From Prosapia bicincta (Eukaryota > Arthropoda > Insecta > Hemiptera > Cercopidae), in NCBI GenBank assembly GCA_036971475.1, contig JBAIZL010000008.1, positions 29,055,376 through 29,119,375 on the forward strand: 64,000 bases of DNA, written 5' to 3'. The position numbers and the translations under genes are program-made. The notes below the pieces were generated by a model. The model ran no database searches and was not told the DNA's origin. It saw nothing but the letters and a program-made list of their open reading frames with translations. Position 1 is the stretch's first letter. Each line of letters starts with the position of its first letter. Of the stretch, positions 27,145 through 43,400 are shown in pieces.

Positions 27145-30100
27145 ATACGTTTTGTTGGCGTCGCTGAAAAACCTTTCCCTTCATCATCGTCTAATCACAA
27201 AATGACAATCTACCAAATAAGAAGTTACAAACTAGAGCGACTCTATTTAGTTGACAGTAGTTTATTGTACGTTTATGTCCATGTAATAGGTTTTGTAGGC
27301 GTCGCTGTAAAACCTTTCCCTTCATCGTCGTCTTATTGCAAAATGACAATCTAGAAAACAAGAAGTTAAAAAACTAGAGCGACTATATTTAGTTGGCGGT
27401 AGTTTATTGTACGTTTATGTCCATGTAATACGTTTTGTTGGCGTCACTGAAAAACCTTTCCCTTCATCATCGTCTAATCACAAAATGACAATCTAGAAAA
27501 CAAGGAGTTACAAACTAGAGCGACTCTATTTAGTTGACTGTAGTTTATTGTACGTTTATGTCCATGTAATACGTTTTGTTGGCGTCGCTGGAAAACCTTT
27601 CCCTTCATCATCGTCTCATCACAAAATGACAATCTAGAAAACAAGAAGTTACAAACTAGAGCGATTATATTTAGTTGACAGTAGTTTATTGTACGTTTAT
27701 GTCCATGTAATACGTTTTGTAGGCGTCGCTGAATAACCTTTCCCTTCCTCATCGTCTTATTACAAAATGACAATCTAGCAAACAAGAAGTTACAAACTAG
27801 AGCGATTATATTTAGTTGACAGTAGTTTATTGTACGTTTATGTCCATGTGATACGTTTTGTTGGCATCGCTGAAAAACCTTTCCCTTCATCATCGTCTAA
27901 TCACAAAATGACAATCTAGAAAACAAGGAGTTACAAACTAGAGCGATTATATTTAGTTGACAGTAGTTTATTGTACGTTTATGTCCATGTAATACGTTTT
28001 GTTGGCGTCGCTGAAACACCTTTCCCTTCATCATCGTCTAATCACAAAATGACAATCTTGCAAACAAGGAGTTACAAACTAGAGCGATTATATTTAGTTG
28101 ACAGTAGTTTATTGTACGTTTATGTCCATGTAATACGTTTTGTTGGCGTCGCTGAAACACCTTTCCCTTCATCGTCGTCTTATTACAAAATAGCAATCTA
28201 GCAAACAAGGAGTTACAAACTAGAGCGATTATATTTAGTTGACAGTAGTTTATTGTACGTTTATGTCCATGTAATACGTTTTGTTGGCGTCGCTGAAACA
28301 CCTTTCCCTTCATTGTCGTCTTATTACAAAATAGCAATCTAGCAAATAAGGAGTTACAAACTAGAGTGACTCTATTTAGTTGACAGTAGTTTATTGTACG
28401 TTTATGTCCATCTAATAAGTTTTGCAGGGTTCGCTGTAAAATCTATCCCTTCAACGTCGTCTTATTACAAAATGACAATCCTGCAAACAAGAAGCTACAA
28501 ACTAGAGCGACTCTATTTCGTTGACAGTAGTATTTTGTACGTTTATGTCCATCTAAAAGGTTTTGTAGGCGTCGCTGTAAAACCTTTTCCCTTCATCATC
28601 GTCTTATTACAAAATGACAACCTAGCAAACAAGAAGTTACAAACTAGAGCGACTCTATTTAGTTGACAGTAGTATTTTGTACGTTTATGTCCATCTAAAA
28701 TGTTTTGTAGGCGTCGCTGTAAAACCTTTTCCCTTCATCATCGTCTTATTACAAAATGACAACCTAGCAAACAAGAAGCTACAAACTAGAGCGACTCTAT
28801 TTAGTTGACAGTAGTATTTTGTACGTTTATGTCCATCTAAAAGGTTTTGTAGGCGTCGCTGTAAAACCTTTCCCTTCATCATCGTCTTATTACTAAATGA
28901 TAATCTAGCAAACAAGAAGTTACAAACTAGAGCGACTCTATTTAGTTGACAGTAGTTTATTGTATGTTTATGTCCATCTAATAGGTTTTGTAGGCGTCGC
29001 TGTAAAACCTTTTCCCTTCATCATCGTCTTATTACAAAATGACAACCTAGCAAACAAGAAGTTACAAACTAGAGCGACTCTATTTAGTTGACAGTAGTTT
29101 ATTGTACGTTTATGTCCATGTAATACGTTTTGTTGGCGTCGCTGAAAAACCTTTCCCTTCATCATCGTCTAATCACAAAATGACAATGTAGAAAACAAGA
29201 AGTTACAAACTAGAGCGACTCTATTTAGTTGACAGTAGTTTATTGTACGTTTATGTCCATCTAATACGTTTTGTAGGGTTCGCTGTAAAATCTTTCCCTT
29301 CAACGTCGTCTTATTACAAAATGACAATCCTGCAAACAAGAAGCTACAAACTAGAGCGACTCTATTTCGTTGACAGTAGTATTTTGTACGTTATGTCAAT
29401 CTAAAAGGTTTTGTTGGCGTCGCTGTAAATCCTTTCCACTCATCATCGTACTTATTACAAAATGACATTCTAGCATACAAGGAGTTACAAACTAGAGCGA
29501 CTCTTTTTGGTTGACAGTAGTTTATTGTACGTTTATGACCATGTAATAAGTTTTGTTGGCGTCGCTGAAAAACCTTTCCCTTCATCATCGTCTAATCACA
29601 AAATGACAATCTAGCAAACAAGAAGTTACAAACCAGAGCGACTCTATTTTGTTGACAGCAGTATTTTGTACGTTATGTCCATCTAAAAGGTTTTGTTGGC
29701 GTCGCTGTAAATCCTTTCCACTCATCATCGTACTTATTACAAAATGACATTCTAGCATACAAGGAGTAACAAACTAGAGCGACTCTATTTAGTTGACAGT
29801 AGTTTATTGTACGTTTATGTCCATGTAATAGGTTTTGTAGGCGTCGCTGTAAAACCTTTCCCTTCATCGTCGTCTTATTGCAAAATGACAATCCTGCAAA
29901 TAAGAAGCTACAAACTAGAGCGACTCTATTTAGTTGACAGTAGTTTATTGTACGTTTATGTCCATGTAATACGTTTTGTTGGCGTCGCTGAAAAACCTTT
30001 CTCTTCATCATCGTCTAATCACAAAATGACAATGTAGAAAACAAGAAGGTTCAAACTAGAGCGACTCTATTTAGTTGACAGTAGTTTATTGTACGTTTAT

Positions 30101-32599
30101 GTCCATGTAATACGTTTTGTTGGCGTCGCTGAAAAACCTTTCCCTTCATCATCGTCTAATCACAAAATGACAATCTAGAAAACAAGAAGTTACAAACTAG
30201 AGCGACTCTATTTAGTTGACAGTAGTTTATTGTACGTTTATGACCATGTAATACGTTTTGTAGGGTTCGCTGTAAAATCTTTCCCTTCAACGTCGTCTTA
30301 TTACAAAATGACAATCTAGAAAACAAGAAGTTACAAACTAGAGCGACTCTATTTAGTTGACAGTAGTTTATTGTACGTTTATGTCCATGTAATACGTTTT
30401 GTTGGCGTCGCTGAAAAACCTTTCCCTTCCTCATCGTCTAATTACAAAATGACAATCTAGAAAACAAGAAGTTACAAACTAGAGCGATTATATTTAGTTG
30501 ACAGTAGTTTATTGTACGTTTATGTCCATGTAATACGTTTTGTTGGCGTCGCTGAAAAACCTTTCCCTTCAACATGGTCTAATCACAAAATGACCATCTA
30601 GAAAACAAGAAGTTACAAACTAGAGCGACTCTATTTAGTTGACTGTAGTTTATTGTACGTTTATGTCCATGTAATACGTTTTGTTGGCGTCGCTGAAAAA
30701 CCTTTCCCTTCATCATCGTCTAATCAAAAAATGACAATCTAGAAAACAAGAAGTTACAAACTAGAGCGATTATATTTAGTTGACAGTAGTTTATTGTACG
30801 TTTATGTCCATGTAATACGTTTTGTAGGCGTCGCTGAATAATTTTTCCCTTCCTCATCGTCTTATTACAAAATGACAATCTAGCAAACAAGAAGTTACAA
30901 ACTAGAGCGATTATATTTAGTTGACAGTAGTTTATTGTACGTTTATGTCCATGTAATAGGTTTTGTAGACGTCGCTGTAAAACCTTTCCCTTCCTCATCG
31001 TCTTATTACAAAATGACAATCTAGCAAACAAGAAGATACAAACTAGAGCGATTATATTTAGTTGACAGTAGTTTATTGTACGTTTATGTCCATGTAATAC
31101 GTTTTGTAGTCGTCGCTGTAAAACCTTTCCCTTCCTCATCGTCTTATTACAAAATGACAATCTAGCAAACAAGAAGTTACAAACTAGAGCGATTATATTT
31201 AGTTTACAGTAGTTTATTGTACGTTTATGTCCATGTAATACGTTTTGTAGGCGTCGCTGAATAACCTTTTCCTTCATCATCGTCTTATTACATAATGACA
31301 ATCCTGCAAACAAAAAGTCACAAACTAGAGCGACTCTATTTAGTTAACAGTAGTTTATTGTACGTTATCGTCCATCTAATACGTTTTGTAGGCGTCGCTG
31401 TAAATCCTTTCTTTTCATCATCGTCTTATTACATAATGACAATCTAGCAAACAAGAAGTTACAAACTAGAACGATTCTATTTAGTTGACAGTAGTTTATT
31501 GTACGTTTATGTCCACGCAATACGTTTTGTAGGCGTCGCTGTAAATCCTTTCTTTTCATCATCGTCTTATTACATAATGACAATCTAGCAAACAAGAAGT
31601 TACAAACTAGAAAGATTCTATTTAGTTGACAGTAGTTTATTGTACGTTAACGTCCATCTAATACGTTTTGTAGGCGTCGCTGTAAATCCTTTCTTTTCAT
31701 CATCGTCTTATTACATAATGACAATCTAGCAAACAAGAAGTTACAATCTAGAACGATTCTATTTAGTTGACAGTAGTTTATTGTACGTTAACGTCCATCT
31801 AATACGTTTTGTAGGCGTCGCTGTAAATCCTTTCTTTTCATCATCGTCTTATTACATAATGACAATCTAGCAAACAAGAAGTTACAAACTAGAACGATTC
31901 TATTTAGTTGACAGTAGTTTATTGTACGTTTATGTCCACGCAATACGTTTTGTAGGCGTCGCTGTAAATCCTTTCTTTTCATCATCGTCTTATTACATAA
32001 TGACAATCTAGCAAACAAGAAGTTACAAACTAGAACGATTCTATTTAGTTGACAGTAGTTTATTGTACGTTAACGTCCATCTAATACGTTTTGTAGGCGT
32101 CGCTGTAAATCCTTTCTTTTCATCATCGTCTTATTACATAATGACAATCTAGCAAACAAGAAGTTACAAACTAGAACGATTCTATTTAGTTGACAGTAGT
32201 TTATTGTACGTTAACGTCCATCTAATACGTTTTGTAGGCGTCGCTGTAAAACCTTTCCTTTCATCATCGTCTTATTACATAATGACAATCCTGCAAACAA
32301 GAAGTTACAAACTAGAGTGACTCTATTTATTTGACAGTAGTTTATTGTACGTTTATGTCCATGTAATAGGTTTTGTAGGCGTCGCTGTAAAACCTTTCCC
32401 TTCATCGTCGTCTTATTGCAAAATGACAATCTAGAAAACAAGAAGTTAAAAAACTAGAGTGACTATATTTAGTTGGCAGTAGTTTATTGTACGTTTATGT
32501 CCATGTAATACGTTTTGTTGGCGTCACTGAAAAACCTTTCCCTTCATCATCGTCTAATCACAAAATGACAATCTAGAAATAAAGGAGTTACAAACTAGA

Positions 32600-35500
32600 G
32601 CGACTCTATTTAGTTGACAGTAGTTTATTGTACGTTTATGTCCATGTGATACGTTTTGTTGGCGTCGCTGAAAAACCTTTCCCTTCATCATCGTCTAATC
32701 ACAAAATGACAATCTAGAAAACAAGGAGTTACAAACTAGAGCGATTATATTTAGTTGACAGTAGTTTATTGTACGTTTATGTCCATGTAATACGTTTTGT
32801 TGGCGTTGCTGAAACACCTTTCCCTTCATCATCGTCTAATCACAAAATGACAATCTAGAAAACAAGGAGTTACAAACTAGAGTGACTCTATTTAGTTGAC
32901 TGTAGTTTATTGTACGTTTATGTCCATGTAATACGTTTTGTTGGCGTCGCTGAAAAACCTTTCCCTTCATCATCGTCTTATTACAAAATAGCAATCTAGC
33001 AAACAAGGAGTTACAAACTAGAGTGACTCTATTTAGTTGACAGTAGTTTATTGTACGTTTATGTCCATGTAATACGTTTTGTAGAAGTCGCTGTAAAAAC
33101 CTTTCCCTTCATCGTCGTCTTATTACAAAATAGCAATCTAGCAAACAAGGAGTTACAAACTAGAGTGACTCTATTTAGTTGACAGTAGTTTATTGTACGT
33201 TTATGTCCATCTAATAAGTTTTGTAGGGTTCGCTGTAAAATCTTTCCCTTCAACGTCGTCTTATTACAAAATGACAATCCTGCAAACAAGAAGCTACAAA
33301 CTAGAGCGACTCTATTTCGTTGACAGTAGTATTTTGTACGTTTATGTCCATCTAAAAGGTTTTGTAGGCGTCGCTGTAAAACCTTTTCCCTTCATCATCG
33401 TCTTATTACAAAATGACAACCTAGCAAACAAGAAGTTACAAACTAGAGCGACTCTATTTAGTTGACAGTAGTATTTTGTACGTTTATGTCCATCTAAAAG
33501 GTTTTGTAGGCGTCGCTGTAAAACCTTTTCCCTTCATCATCGTCTTATTACAAAATGACAACCTAGCAAACAAGAAGCTACAAACTAGAGCGACTCTATT
33601 TAGTTGACAGTAGTATTTTGTACGTTTATGTCCATCTAAAAGGTTTTGTAGGCGTCGCTGTAAAACCTTTCCCTTCATCATCGTCTTATTACTAAATGAT
33701 AATCTAGCAAACAAGAAGTTACAAACTAGAGCGACTCTATTTAGTTGACAGTAGTTTATTGTATGTTTATGTCCATCTAATAGGTTTTGTAGGCGTCGCT
33801 GTAAAACCTTTTCCCTTCATCATCGTCTTATTACAAAATGACAACCTAGCAAACAAGAAGTTACAAACTAGAGCGACTCTATTTAGTTGACAGTAGTTTA
33901 TTGTACGTTTATGTCCATGTAATACGTTTTGTTGGCGTCGCTGAAAAACCTTTCCCTTCATCATCGTCTAATCACAAAATGACAATCTAGCAAACAAGAA
34001 GTTATAAACTAGAGTGATTCTATTTAGTTGACAGTAGTTTATTGTACGTTTATGTCCATGTAATACGTTTTGTTGGCGTCGCTGAAAAACCTTTCCCTTC
34101 ATCATCGTCTAATCACAAAATGACAATCTAGCAAACAAGAAGTTATAAACTAGAGTGATTCTATTTAGTTGACAGTAGTTTATTGTACGTTTATGACCAT
34201 GTAATACGTTTTGTAGGGTTCGCTGTAAAATCTTTCCCTTCAACGTCGTCTTATTACAAAATGACAATCTAGAAAACAAGAAGTTACAAACTAGAGCGAC
34301 TCTATTTAGTTGACAGTAGTTTATTGTACGTTTATGTCCATGTAATACGTTTTGTTGGCGTCGCTGAAAAACCTTTCCCTTCCTCATCGTCTAATTACAA
34401 AATGACAATCTAGAAAACAAGAAGTTACAAACTAGAGCGATTATATTTAGTTGACAGTAGTTTATTGTACGTTTATGTCCATGTAATACGTTTTGTTGGC
34501 GTCGCTGAAAAACCTTTCCCTTCAACATGGTCTAATCACAAAATGACCATCTAGAAAACAAGAAGTTACAAACTAGAGCGACTCTATTTAGTTGACTGTA
34601 GTTTATTGTACGTTTATGTCCATGTAATACGTTTTGTTGGCGTCGCTGAAAAACCTTTCCCTTCATCATCGTCTAATCAAAAAATGACAATCTAGAAAAC
34701 AAGAAGTTACAAACTAGAGCGATTATATTTAGTTGACAGTAGTTTATTGTACGTTTATGTCCATGTAATACGTTTTGTAGTCGTCGCTGTAAAACCTTTC
34801 CCTTCCTCATCGTCTTATTACAAAATGACAATCTAGAAAACAAGGAGTTACAAACTAGAGCGATTATATTTAGTTGACAGTAGTTTATTGTACGTTTATG
34901 TCCATGTGATACGTTTTGTTGGCGTCGCTGAAAAACCTTTCCCTTCATCATCGTCTAATCACAAAATGACAATCTAGAAAACAAGGAGTTACAAACTAGA
35001 GCGATTATATTTAGTTGACAGTAGTTTATTGTACGTTTATGTCCATGTAATACGTTTTGTTGGCGTTGCTGAAACACCTTTCCCTTCATCATCGTCTAAT
35101 CACAAAATGACAATCTAGAAAACAAGGAGTTACAAACTAGAGTGACTCTATTTAGTTGACTGTAGTTTATTGTACGTTTATGTCCATGTAATACGTTTTG
35201 TTGGCGTCGCTGAAAAACCTTTCCCTTCATCATCGTCTTATTACAAAATAGCAATCTAGCAAACAAGGAGTTACAAACTAGAGTGACTCTATTTAGTTGA
35301 CAGTAGTTTATTGTACGTTTATGTCCATGTAATACGTTTTGTAGAAGTCGCTGTAAAAACCTTTCCCTTCATCGTCGTCTTATTACAAAATAGCAATCTA
35401 GCAAACAAGGAGTTACAAACTAGAGTGACTCTATTTAGTTGACAGTAGTTTATTGTACGTTTATGTCCATCTAATAAGTTTTGTAGGGTTCGCTGTAAAA

Positions 35501-36450
35501 TCTTTCCCTTCAACGTCGTCTTATTACAAAATGACAATCCTGCAAACAAGAAGCTACAAACTAGAGCGACTCTATTTCGTTGACAGTAGTATTTTGTACG
35601 TTTATGTCCATCTAAAAGGTTTTGTAGGCGTCGCTGTAAAACCTTTTCCCTTCATCATCGTCTTATTACAAAATGACAACCTAGCAAACAAGAAGTTACA
35701 AACTAGAGCGACTCTATTTAGTTGACAGTAGTATTTTGTACGTTTATGTCCATCTAAAAGGTTTTGTAGGCGTCGCTGTAAAACCTTTTCCCTTCATCAT
35801 CGTCTTATTACAAAATGACAACCTAGCAAACAAGAAGCTACAAACTAGAGCGACTCTATTTAGTTGACAGTAGTATTTTGTACGTTTATGTCCATCTAAA
35901 AGGTTTTGTAGGCGTCGCTGTAAAACCTTTCCCTTCATCATCGTCTTATTACTAAATGATAATCTAGCAAACAAGAAGTTACAAACTAGAGCGACTCTAT
36001 TTAGTTGACAGTAGTTTATTGTATGTTTATGTCCATCTAATAGGTTTTGTAGGCGTCGCTGTAAAACCTTTTCCCTTCATCATCGTCTTATTACAAAATG
36101 ACAACCTAGCAAACAAGAAGTTACAAACTAGAGCGACTCTATTTAGTTGACAGTAGTTTATTGTACGTTTATGTCCATGTAATACGTTTTGTTGGCGTCG
36201 CTGAAAAACCTTTCCCTTCATCATCGTCTAATCACAAAATGACAATCTAGCAAACAAGAAGTTATAAACTAGAGTGATTCTATTTAGTTGACAGTAGTTT
36301 ATTGTACGTTTATGTCCATGTAATACGTTTTGTTGGCGTCGCTGAAAAACCTTTCCCTTCATCATCGTCTAATCACAAAATGACAATCTAGCAAACAAGA
36401 AGTTATAAACTAGAGTGATTCTATTTAGTTGACAGTAGTTTATTGTACGT
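32600..36450. repeat. Higher-order duplication inside the satellite, offset 2,260 bp (16 monomers)
   Basis: A segment of about 1.55 kb near 32.6-34.19 kb is repeated at 34.86-36.45 kb with an offset of exactly 2,260 bases, including private variants such as GTAGAAGTCGCTGTAAAAACC and TATTACTAAATGATAATC. Part of the same block also occurs earlier at 28.39-29.17 kb (offset 4,799). Confidence 0.85.
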
Positions 36451-37436
36451 TTATGTCCATGTAATACGTTTTGTTGGCGTCGCTGAAAAACCTTTCCCTT
36501 CATCATCGTCTAATCACAAAATGACAATCTAGCAAACAAGAAGTTACAAACTAGAGCGACTCTATTTAGTTGACAGTAGTTTATTGTACGTTTATGTCCA
36601 TGTAATACGTTTTGTTGGCGTCGCTGAAAAACCTTTCCCTTCATCATCGTCTAATCACAAAATGACAATCTAGCAAACAAGAAGTTACAAACTAGAGCGA
36701 CTCTATTTAGTTGACAGTAGTTTATTGTACGTTTATGTCCATCTAATACGTTTTGTAGGGTTCGCTGTAAAATCTTTCCCTTCAACGTCGTCTTATTACA
36801 AAATGACAATCCTGCAAACAAGAAGCTACAAACTAGAGCGACTCTATTTCGTTGACAGTAGTATTTTGTACGTTATGTCAATCTAAAAGGTTTTGTTGGC
36901 GTCGCTGTAAATCCTTTCCACTCATCATCGTACTTATTACAAAATGACATTCTAGCATACAAGGAGTTACAAACTAGAGCGACTCTTTTTGGTTGACAGT
37001 AGTTTATTGTACGTTTATGACCATGTAATAAGTTTTGTAGTCGTCGCTGAAAAACCTTTCCCTTCATCATCGTCTAATCACAAAATGACAATCTAGCAAA
37101 CAAGAAGTTACAAACCAGAGCGACTCTATTTTGTTGACAGCAGTATTTTGTACGTTATGTCCATCTAAAAGGTTTTGTTGGCGTCGCTGTAAATCCTTTC
37201 CACTCATCATCGTACTTATTACAAAATGACATTCTAGCATACAAGGAGTTACAAACTAGAGCGACTCTTTTTGGTTGACAGTAGTTTATTGTACGTTTAT
37301 GACCATGTATTAAGTTTTGTAGGCGTCGCTGAAAAACCTTTCCCTTCATCATCGTCTAATCACAAAATGACAATCTAGCAAACAAGAAGTTACAAACCAG
37401 AGCGACTCTATTTTGTTGACAGCAGTATTTTGTACG

Positions 37437-40400
37437 TTATGTCCATCTAAAAGGTTTTGTAGGCGTCGCTGTAAATCCTTTCCACTCATCATCGTACTTA
37501 TTACAAAATGACATTCTAGCATACAAGGAGTAACAAACTAGAGCGACTCTATTTAGTTGACAGTAGTTTATTGTACGTTTATGTCCATGTAATAGGTTTT
37601 GTAGGCGTCGCTGTAAAACCTTTCCCTTCATCGTCGTCTTATTGCAAAATGACAATCCTGCAAATAAGAAGCTACAAACTAGAGCGACTCTATTTAGTTG
37701 ACAGTAGTTTATTGTACGTTTATGTCCATGTAATACGTTTTGTTGGCGTCGCTGAAAAACCTTTCTCTTCATCATCGTCTAATCACAAAATGACAATGTA
37801 GAAAACAAGAAGTTACAAACTAGAGCGACTCTATTTAGTTGACAGTAGTTTATTGTACGTTTATGTCCATGTAATACGTTTTGTTGGCGTCGCTGAAAAA
37901 CCTTTCCCTTCATCATCGTCTAATCACAAAATGACAATCTAGAAAACAAGAAGTTACAAACTAGAGCGACTCTATTTAGTTGACAGTAGTTTATTGTACG
38001 TTTATGACCATGTAATACGTTTTGTAGGGTTCGCTGTAAAATCTTTCCCTTCAACGTCGTCTTATTACAAAATGACAATCTAGAAAACAAGAAGTTACAA
38101 ACTAGAGCGATTATATTTAGTTGACAGTAGTTTATTGTACGTTTATGTCCATGTAATACGTTTTGTTGGCGTCGCTGAAAAACCTTTCCCTTCCTCATCG
38201 TCTAATTACAAAATGACAATCTAGAAAACAAGAAGTTACAAACTAGAGCGATTATATTTAGTTGACAGTAGTTTATTGTACGTTTATGTCCATGTAATAC
38301 GTTTTGTAGGCGTCGCTGAATAACCTTTCCCTTCCTCATCGTCTTATTAAAAATGACAATCTAGCAAACAAGAAGTTACAAACTAGAGCGATTATATTTA
38401 GTTGACAGTAGTTTATTGTACGTTTATGTCCATGTAATACGTTTTGTAGGCGTCGCTGAATAACCTTTCCCTTCCTCATCGTCTTATTACAAAATGACAA
38501 TCCTGCAAACAAGAAGTTACAAACTAGAGCGATTATATTTAGTTGACAGTAGTTTATTGTACGTTTATGTCCATCTAATACGTTTTGTAGGCGTCGCAGT
38601 AAAACCTTTCCCTTCCTCATCGTCTTATTACAAAATGACAATCTAGCAAACAAGAAGTTACAAACTAGAGCGATTATATTTAGTTGACAGTAGTTTATTG
38701 TACGTTAATGTCCATGTAATAGGTTTTGTAGACGTCGCTGTAAAACCTTTCCCTTCCTCATCGTCTTATTACAAAATGACCATCTAGCAAACAAGAAGTT
38801 ACAAACTAGAGCGATTATATTTAGTTGACAGTAGTTTATTGTACATTTATGTCCATGCAATACGTTTTGTAGGCGTCGCTGTAAAACCTTTCCCTTCCTC
38901 ATCGTCTTATTACAAAATGACAATCTAGCAAACAAGAAGTTACAAACTAGAGCGATTATATTTAGTTGACAGTAGTTTATTGTACGTTAATGTCCATGTA
39001 ATAGGTTTTGTAGACGTCGCTGTAAAACCTTTCCCTTCCTCATCGTCTTATTACAAAATGACAATCTAGCAAACAAGAAGTTACAAACTAGAGCGATTAT
39101 ATTTAGTTGACAGTAGTTTATTGTACGTTAATGTCCATGTAATAGGTTTTGTAGACGTCGCTGTAAAACCTTTCCCTTCCTCATCGTCTTATTACAAAAT
39201 GACAATCTAGCAAACAAGAAGTTACAAACTAGAGCGATTATATTTAGTTGTCAGTAGTTTATTGTACGTTAATGTCCATGTAATAGGTTTTGTAGACGTC
39301 GCTGTAAAACCTTTCCCTTCCTCATCGTCTTATTACAAAATGACAATCTAGCAAACAAGAAGTTACAAACTAGAGCGATTATATTTAGTTGACAGTAGTT
39401 TATTGTACGTTTATGTCCATGTAATACGTTTTGTAGTCGTCGCTGTAAAACCTTTCCCTTCCTCATCGTCTTATTACAAAATGACAATCTAGCAAACAAG
39501 AAGTTACAAACTAGAGCGATTATATTTAGTTGACAGTAGTTTATTGTACGTTAATGTCCATGTAATAGGTTTTGTAGACGTCGCTGTAAAACCTTTCCCT
39601 TCCTCATCGTCTTATTACAAAATGACAATCTAGCAAACAAGAAGTTACAAACTAGAGCGATTATATTTAGTTGACAGTAGTTTATTGTACGTTTATGTCC
39701 ATGTAATACGTTTTGTAGTCGTCGCTGTAAAACCTTTCCCTTCCTCATCGTCTTATTACAAAATGACAATCTAGCAAACAAGAAGTTACAAACTAGAGCG
39801 ATTAAATTTAGTTTACAGTAGTTTATTGTACGTTTATGTCCATGTAATACGTTTTGTAGGCGTCGCTGAATAACCTTTTCCTTCATCATCGTCTTATTAC
39901 ATAATGACAATCCTGCAAACAAAAAGTCACAAACTAGAGCGACTCTATTTAGTTGACAGTAGTTTATTGTACGTTTATGTCCATGTAATACGTTTTGTTG
40001 GCGTCGCTGAAAAACCTTTCCCTTCATCATCGTCTAATCACAAAATGACAATCTAGCAAACAAGAAGTTACAAACTAGAGCGACTCTATTTAGTTGACAG
40101 TAGTTTATTGTACGTTTATGTCCATCTAATACGTTTTGTAGGGTTCGCTGTAAAATCTTTCCCTTCATCATCGTCTAATCACAAAATGACAATCTAGCAA
40201 ACAAGAAGTTATAAACTAGAGTGATTCTATTTAGTTGACAGTAGTTTATTGTACGTTTATGTCCATGTAATACGTTTTGTTGGCGTCGCTGAAAAACCTT
40301 TCCCTTCATCATCGTCTAATCACAAAATGACAATCTAGCAAACAAGAAGTTACAAACTAGAGCGACTCTATTTAGTTGACAGTAGTTTATTGTACGTTTA

Positions 40401-43400
40401 TGTCCATGTAATACGTTTTGTTGGCGTCGCTGAAAAACCTTTCCCTTCATCATCGTCTAATCACAAAATGACAATCTAGCAAACAAGAAGTTACAAACTA
40501 GAGCGACTCTATTTAGTTGACAGTAGTTTATTGTACGTTTATGTCCATCTAATACGTTTTGTAGGGTTCGCTGTAAAATCTTTCCCTTCAACGTCGTCTT
40601 ATTACAAAATGACAATCCTGCAAACAAGAAGCTACAAACTAGAGCGACTCTATTTCGTTGACAGTAGTATTTTGTACGTTATGTCAATCTAAAAGGTTTT
40701 GTTGGCGTCGCTGTAAATCCTTTCCACTCATCATCGTACTTATTACAAAATGACATTCTAGCATACAAGGAGTTACAAACTAGAGCGACTCTTTTTGGTT
40801 GACAGTAGTTTATTGTACGTTTATGACCATGTAATAAGTTTTGTAGGCGTCGCTGAAAAACCTTTCCCTTCATCATCGTCTTATTACAAAATGACAATCC
40901 TGCAAACAAGAAGCTACAAACTAGAGCGACTCTATTTCGTTGACAGTAGTATTTTGTACGTTATGTCAATCTAAAAGGTTTTGTTGGCGTCGCTGTAAAC
41001 CCTTTCCACTCATCATCGTACTTATTACAAAATGACATTCTAGCATACAAGGAGTTACAAACTAGAGCGACTCTTTTTGGTTTACAGTAGTTTATTGTAC
41101 GTTTATGACCATGTAATAAGTTTTGTAGGCGTCGCTGAAAAACCTTTCCCTTCATCATCGTCTAATCACAAAATGACAATCTAGCAAACAAGAAGTTACA
41201 AACCAGAGCGACTCTATTTTGTTGACAGCAGTATTTTGTACGTTATGTCCATCTAAAAGGTTTTGTTGGCGTCGCTGTAAATCCTTTCCACTCATCATCG
41301 TACTTATTACAAAATGACATTCTAGCATACAAGGAGTTACAAACTAGAGCGACTCTTTTTGGTTGACAGTAGTTTATTGTACGTTTATGACCATGTAATA
41401 AGTTTTGTAGGCGTCGCTGAAAAACCTTTCCCTTCATCATCGTCTAATCACAAAATGACAATCTAGCAAACAAGAAGTTACAAACCAGAGCGACTCTATT
41501 TTGTTGACAGCAGTATTTTGTACGTTATGTCCATCTAAAAGGTTTTGTAGGCGTCGCTGTAAATCCTTTCCACTCATCATCGTACTTATTACAAAATGAC
41601 ATTCTAGCATACAAGGAGTAACAAACTAGAGCGACTCTATTTAGTTGACAGTAGTTTATTGTACGTTTATGTCCATGTAATAGGTTTTGTAGGCGTCGCT
41701 GTAAAACCTTTCCCTTCATCGTCGTCTTATTGCAAAATGACAATCCTGCAAATAAGAAGCTACAAACTAGAGCGACTCTATTTAGTTGACAGTAGTTTAT
41801 TGTACGTTTATGTCCATGTAATACGTTTTGTTGGCGTCGCTGAAAAACCTTTCTCTTCATCATCGTCTAATCACAAAATGACAATGTAGAAAACAAGAAG
41901 TTACAAACTAGAGCGACTCTATTTAGTTGACAGTAGTTTATTGTACGTTTATGTCCATGTAATACGTTTTGTTGGCGTCGCTGAAAAACCTTTCCCTTCA
42001 TCATCGTCTAATCACAAAATGACAATCTAGAAAACAAGAAGTTACAAACTAGAGCGACTCTATTTAGTTGACAGTAGTTTATTGTACGTTTATGACCATG
42101 TAATACGTTTTGTAGGGTTCGCTGTAAAATCTTTCCCTTCAACGTCGTCTTATTACAAAATGACAATCTAGAAAACAAGAAGTTACAAACTAGAGCGATT
42201 ATATTTAGTTGACAGTAGTTTATTGTACGTTTATGTCCATGTAATACGTTTTGTTGGCGTCGCTGAAAAACCTTTCCCTTCCTCATCGTCTAATTACAAA
42301 ATGACAATCTAGAAAACAAGAAGTTACAAACTAGAGCGATTATATTTAGTTGACAGTAGTTTATTGTACGTTTATGTCCATGTAATACGTTTTGTTGGCG
42401 TCGCTGAGAAACCTTTCCCTTCAACATGGTCTAATCACAAAATGACAATCTAGAAAACAAGAAGTTACAAACTAGAGCGTCTCTATTTAGTTGACTGTAG
42501 TTTATTGTACGTTTATGTCCATGTAATACGTTTTGTTGGCGTCGCTGAAAAACCTTTCCCTTCATCATCGTCTAATCAAAAAATGACAATGTAGAAAACA
42601 AGAAGTTACAAACTAGAGCGATTATATTTAGTTGACAGTAGTTTATTGTACGTTTATGTCAATGTAATACGTTTTGTAGGCGTCGCTGAATAACCTTTCC
42701 CTTCCTCATCGTCTTATTAAAAATGACAATCTAGCAAACAAGAAGTTACAAACTAGAGCGATTATATTTAGTTGACAGTAGTTTATTGTACGTTTATGTC
42801 CATGTAATACGTTTTGTAGGCGTCGCTGAATAACCTTTCCCTTCCTCATCGTCTTATTACAAAATGACAATCCTGCAAACAAGAAGTTACAAACTAGAGC
42901 GATTATATTTAGTTGACAGTAGTTTATTGTACGTTTATGTCCATCTAATACGTTTTGTAGGCGTCGCAGTAAAACCTTTCCCTTCCTCATCGTCTTATTA
43001 CAAAATGACAATCTAGCAAACAAGAAGTTACAAACTAGAGCGATTATATTTAGTTGACAGTAGTTTATTGTACGTTAATGTCCATGTAATAGGTTTTGTA
43101 GACGTCGCTGTAAAACCTTTCCCTTCCTCATCGTCTTATTACAAAATGACAATCTAGCAAACAAGAAGTTACAAACTAGAGCGATTATATTTAGTTGACA
43201 GTAGTTTATTGTACATTTATGTCCATGCAATACGTTTTGTAGGCGTCGCTGTAAAACCTTTCCCTTCCTCATCGTCTTATTACAAAATGACAATCTAGCA
43301 AACAAGAAGTTACAAACTAGAGCGATTATATTTAGTTGACAGTAGTTTATTGTACGTTAATGTCCATGTAATAGGTTTTGTAGACGTCGCTGTAAAACCT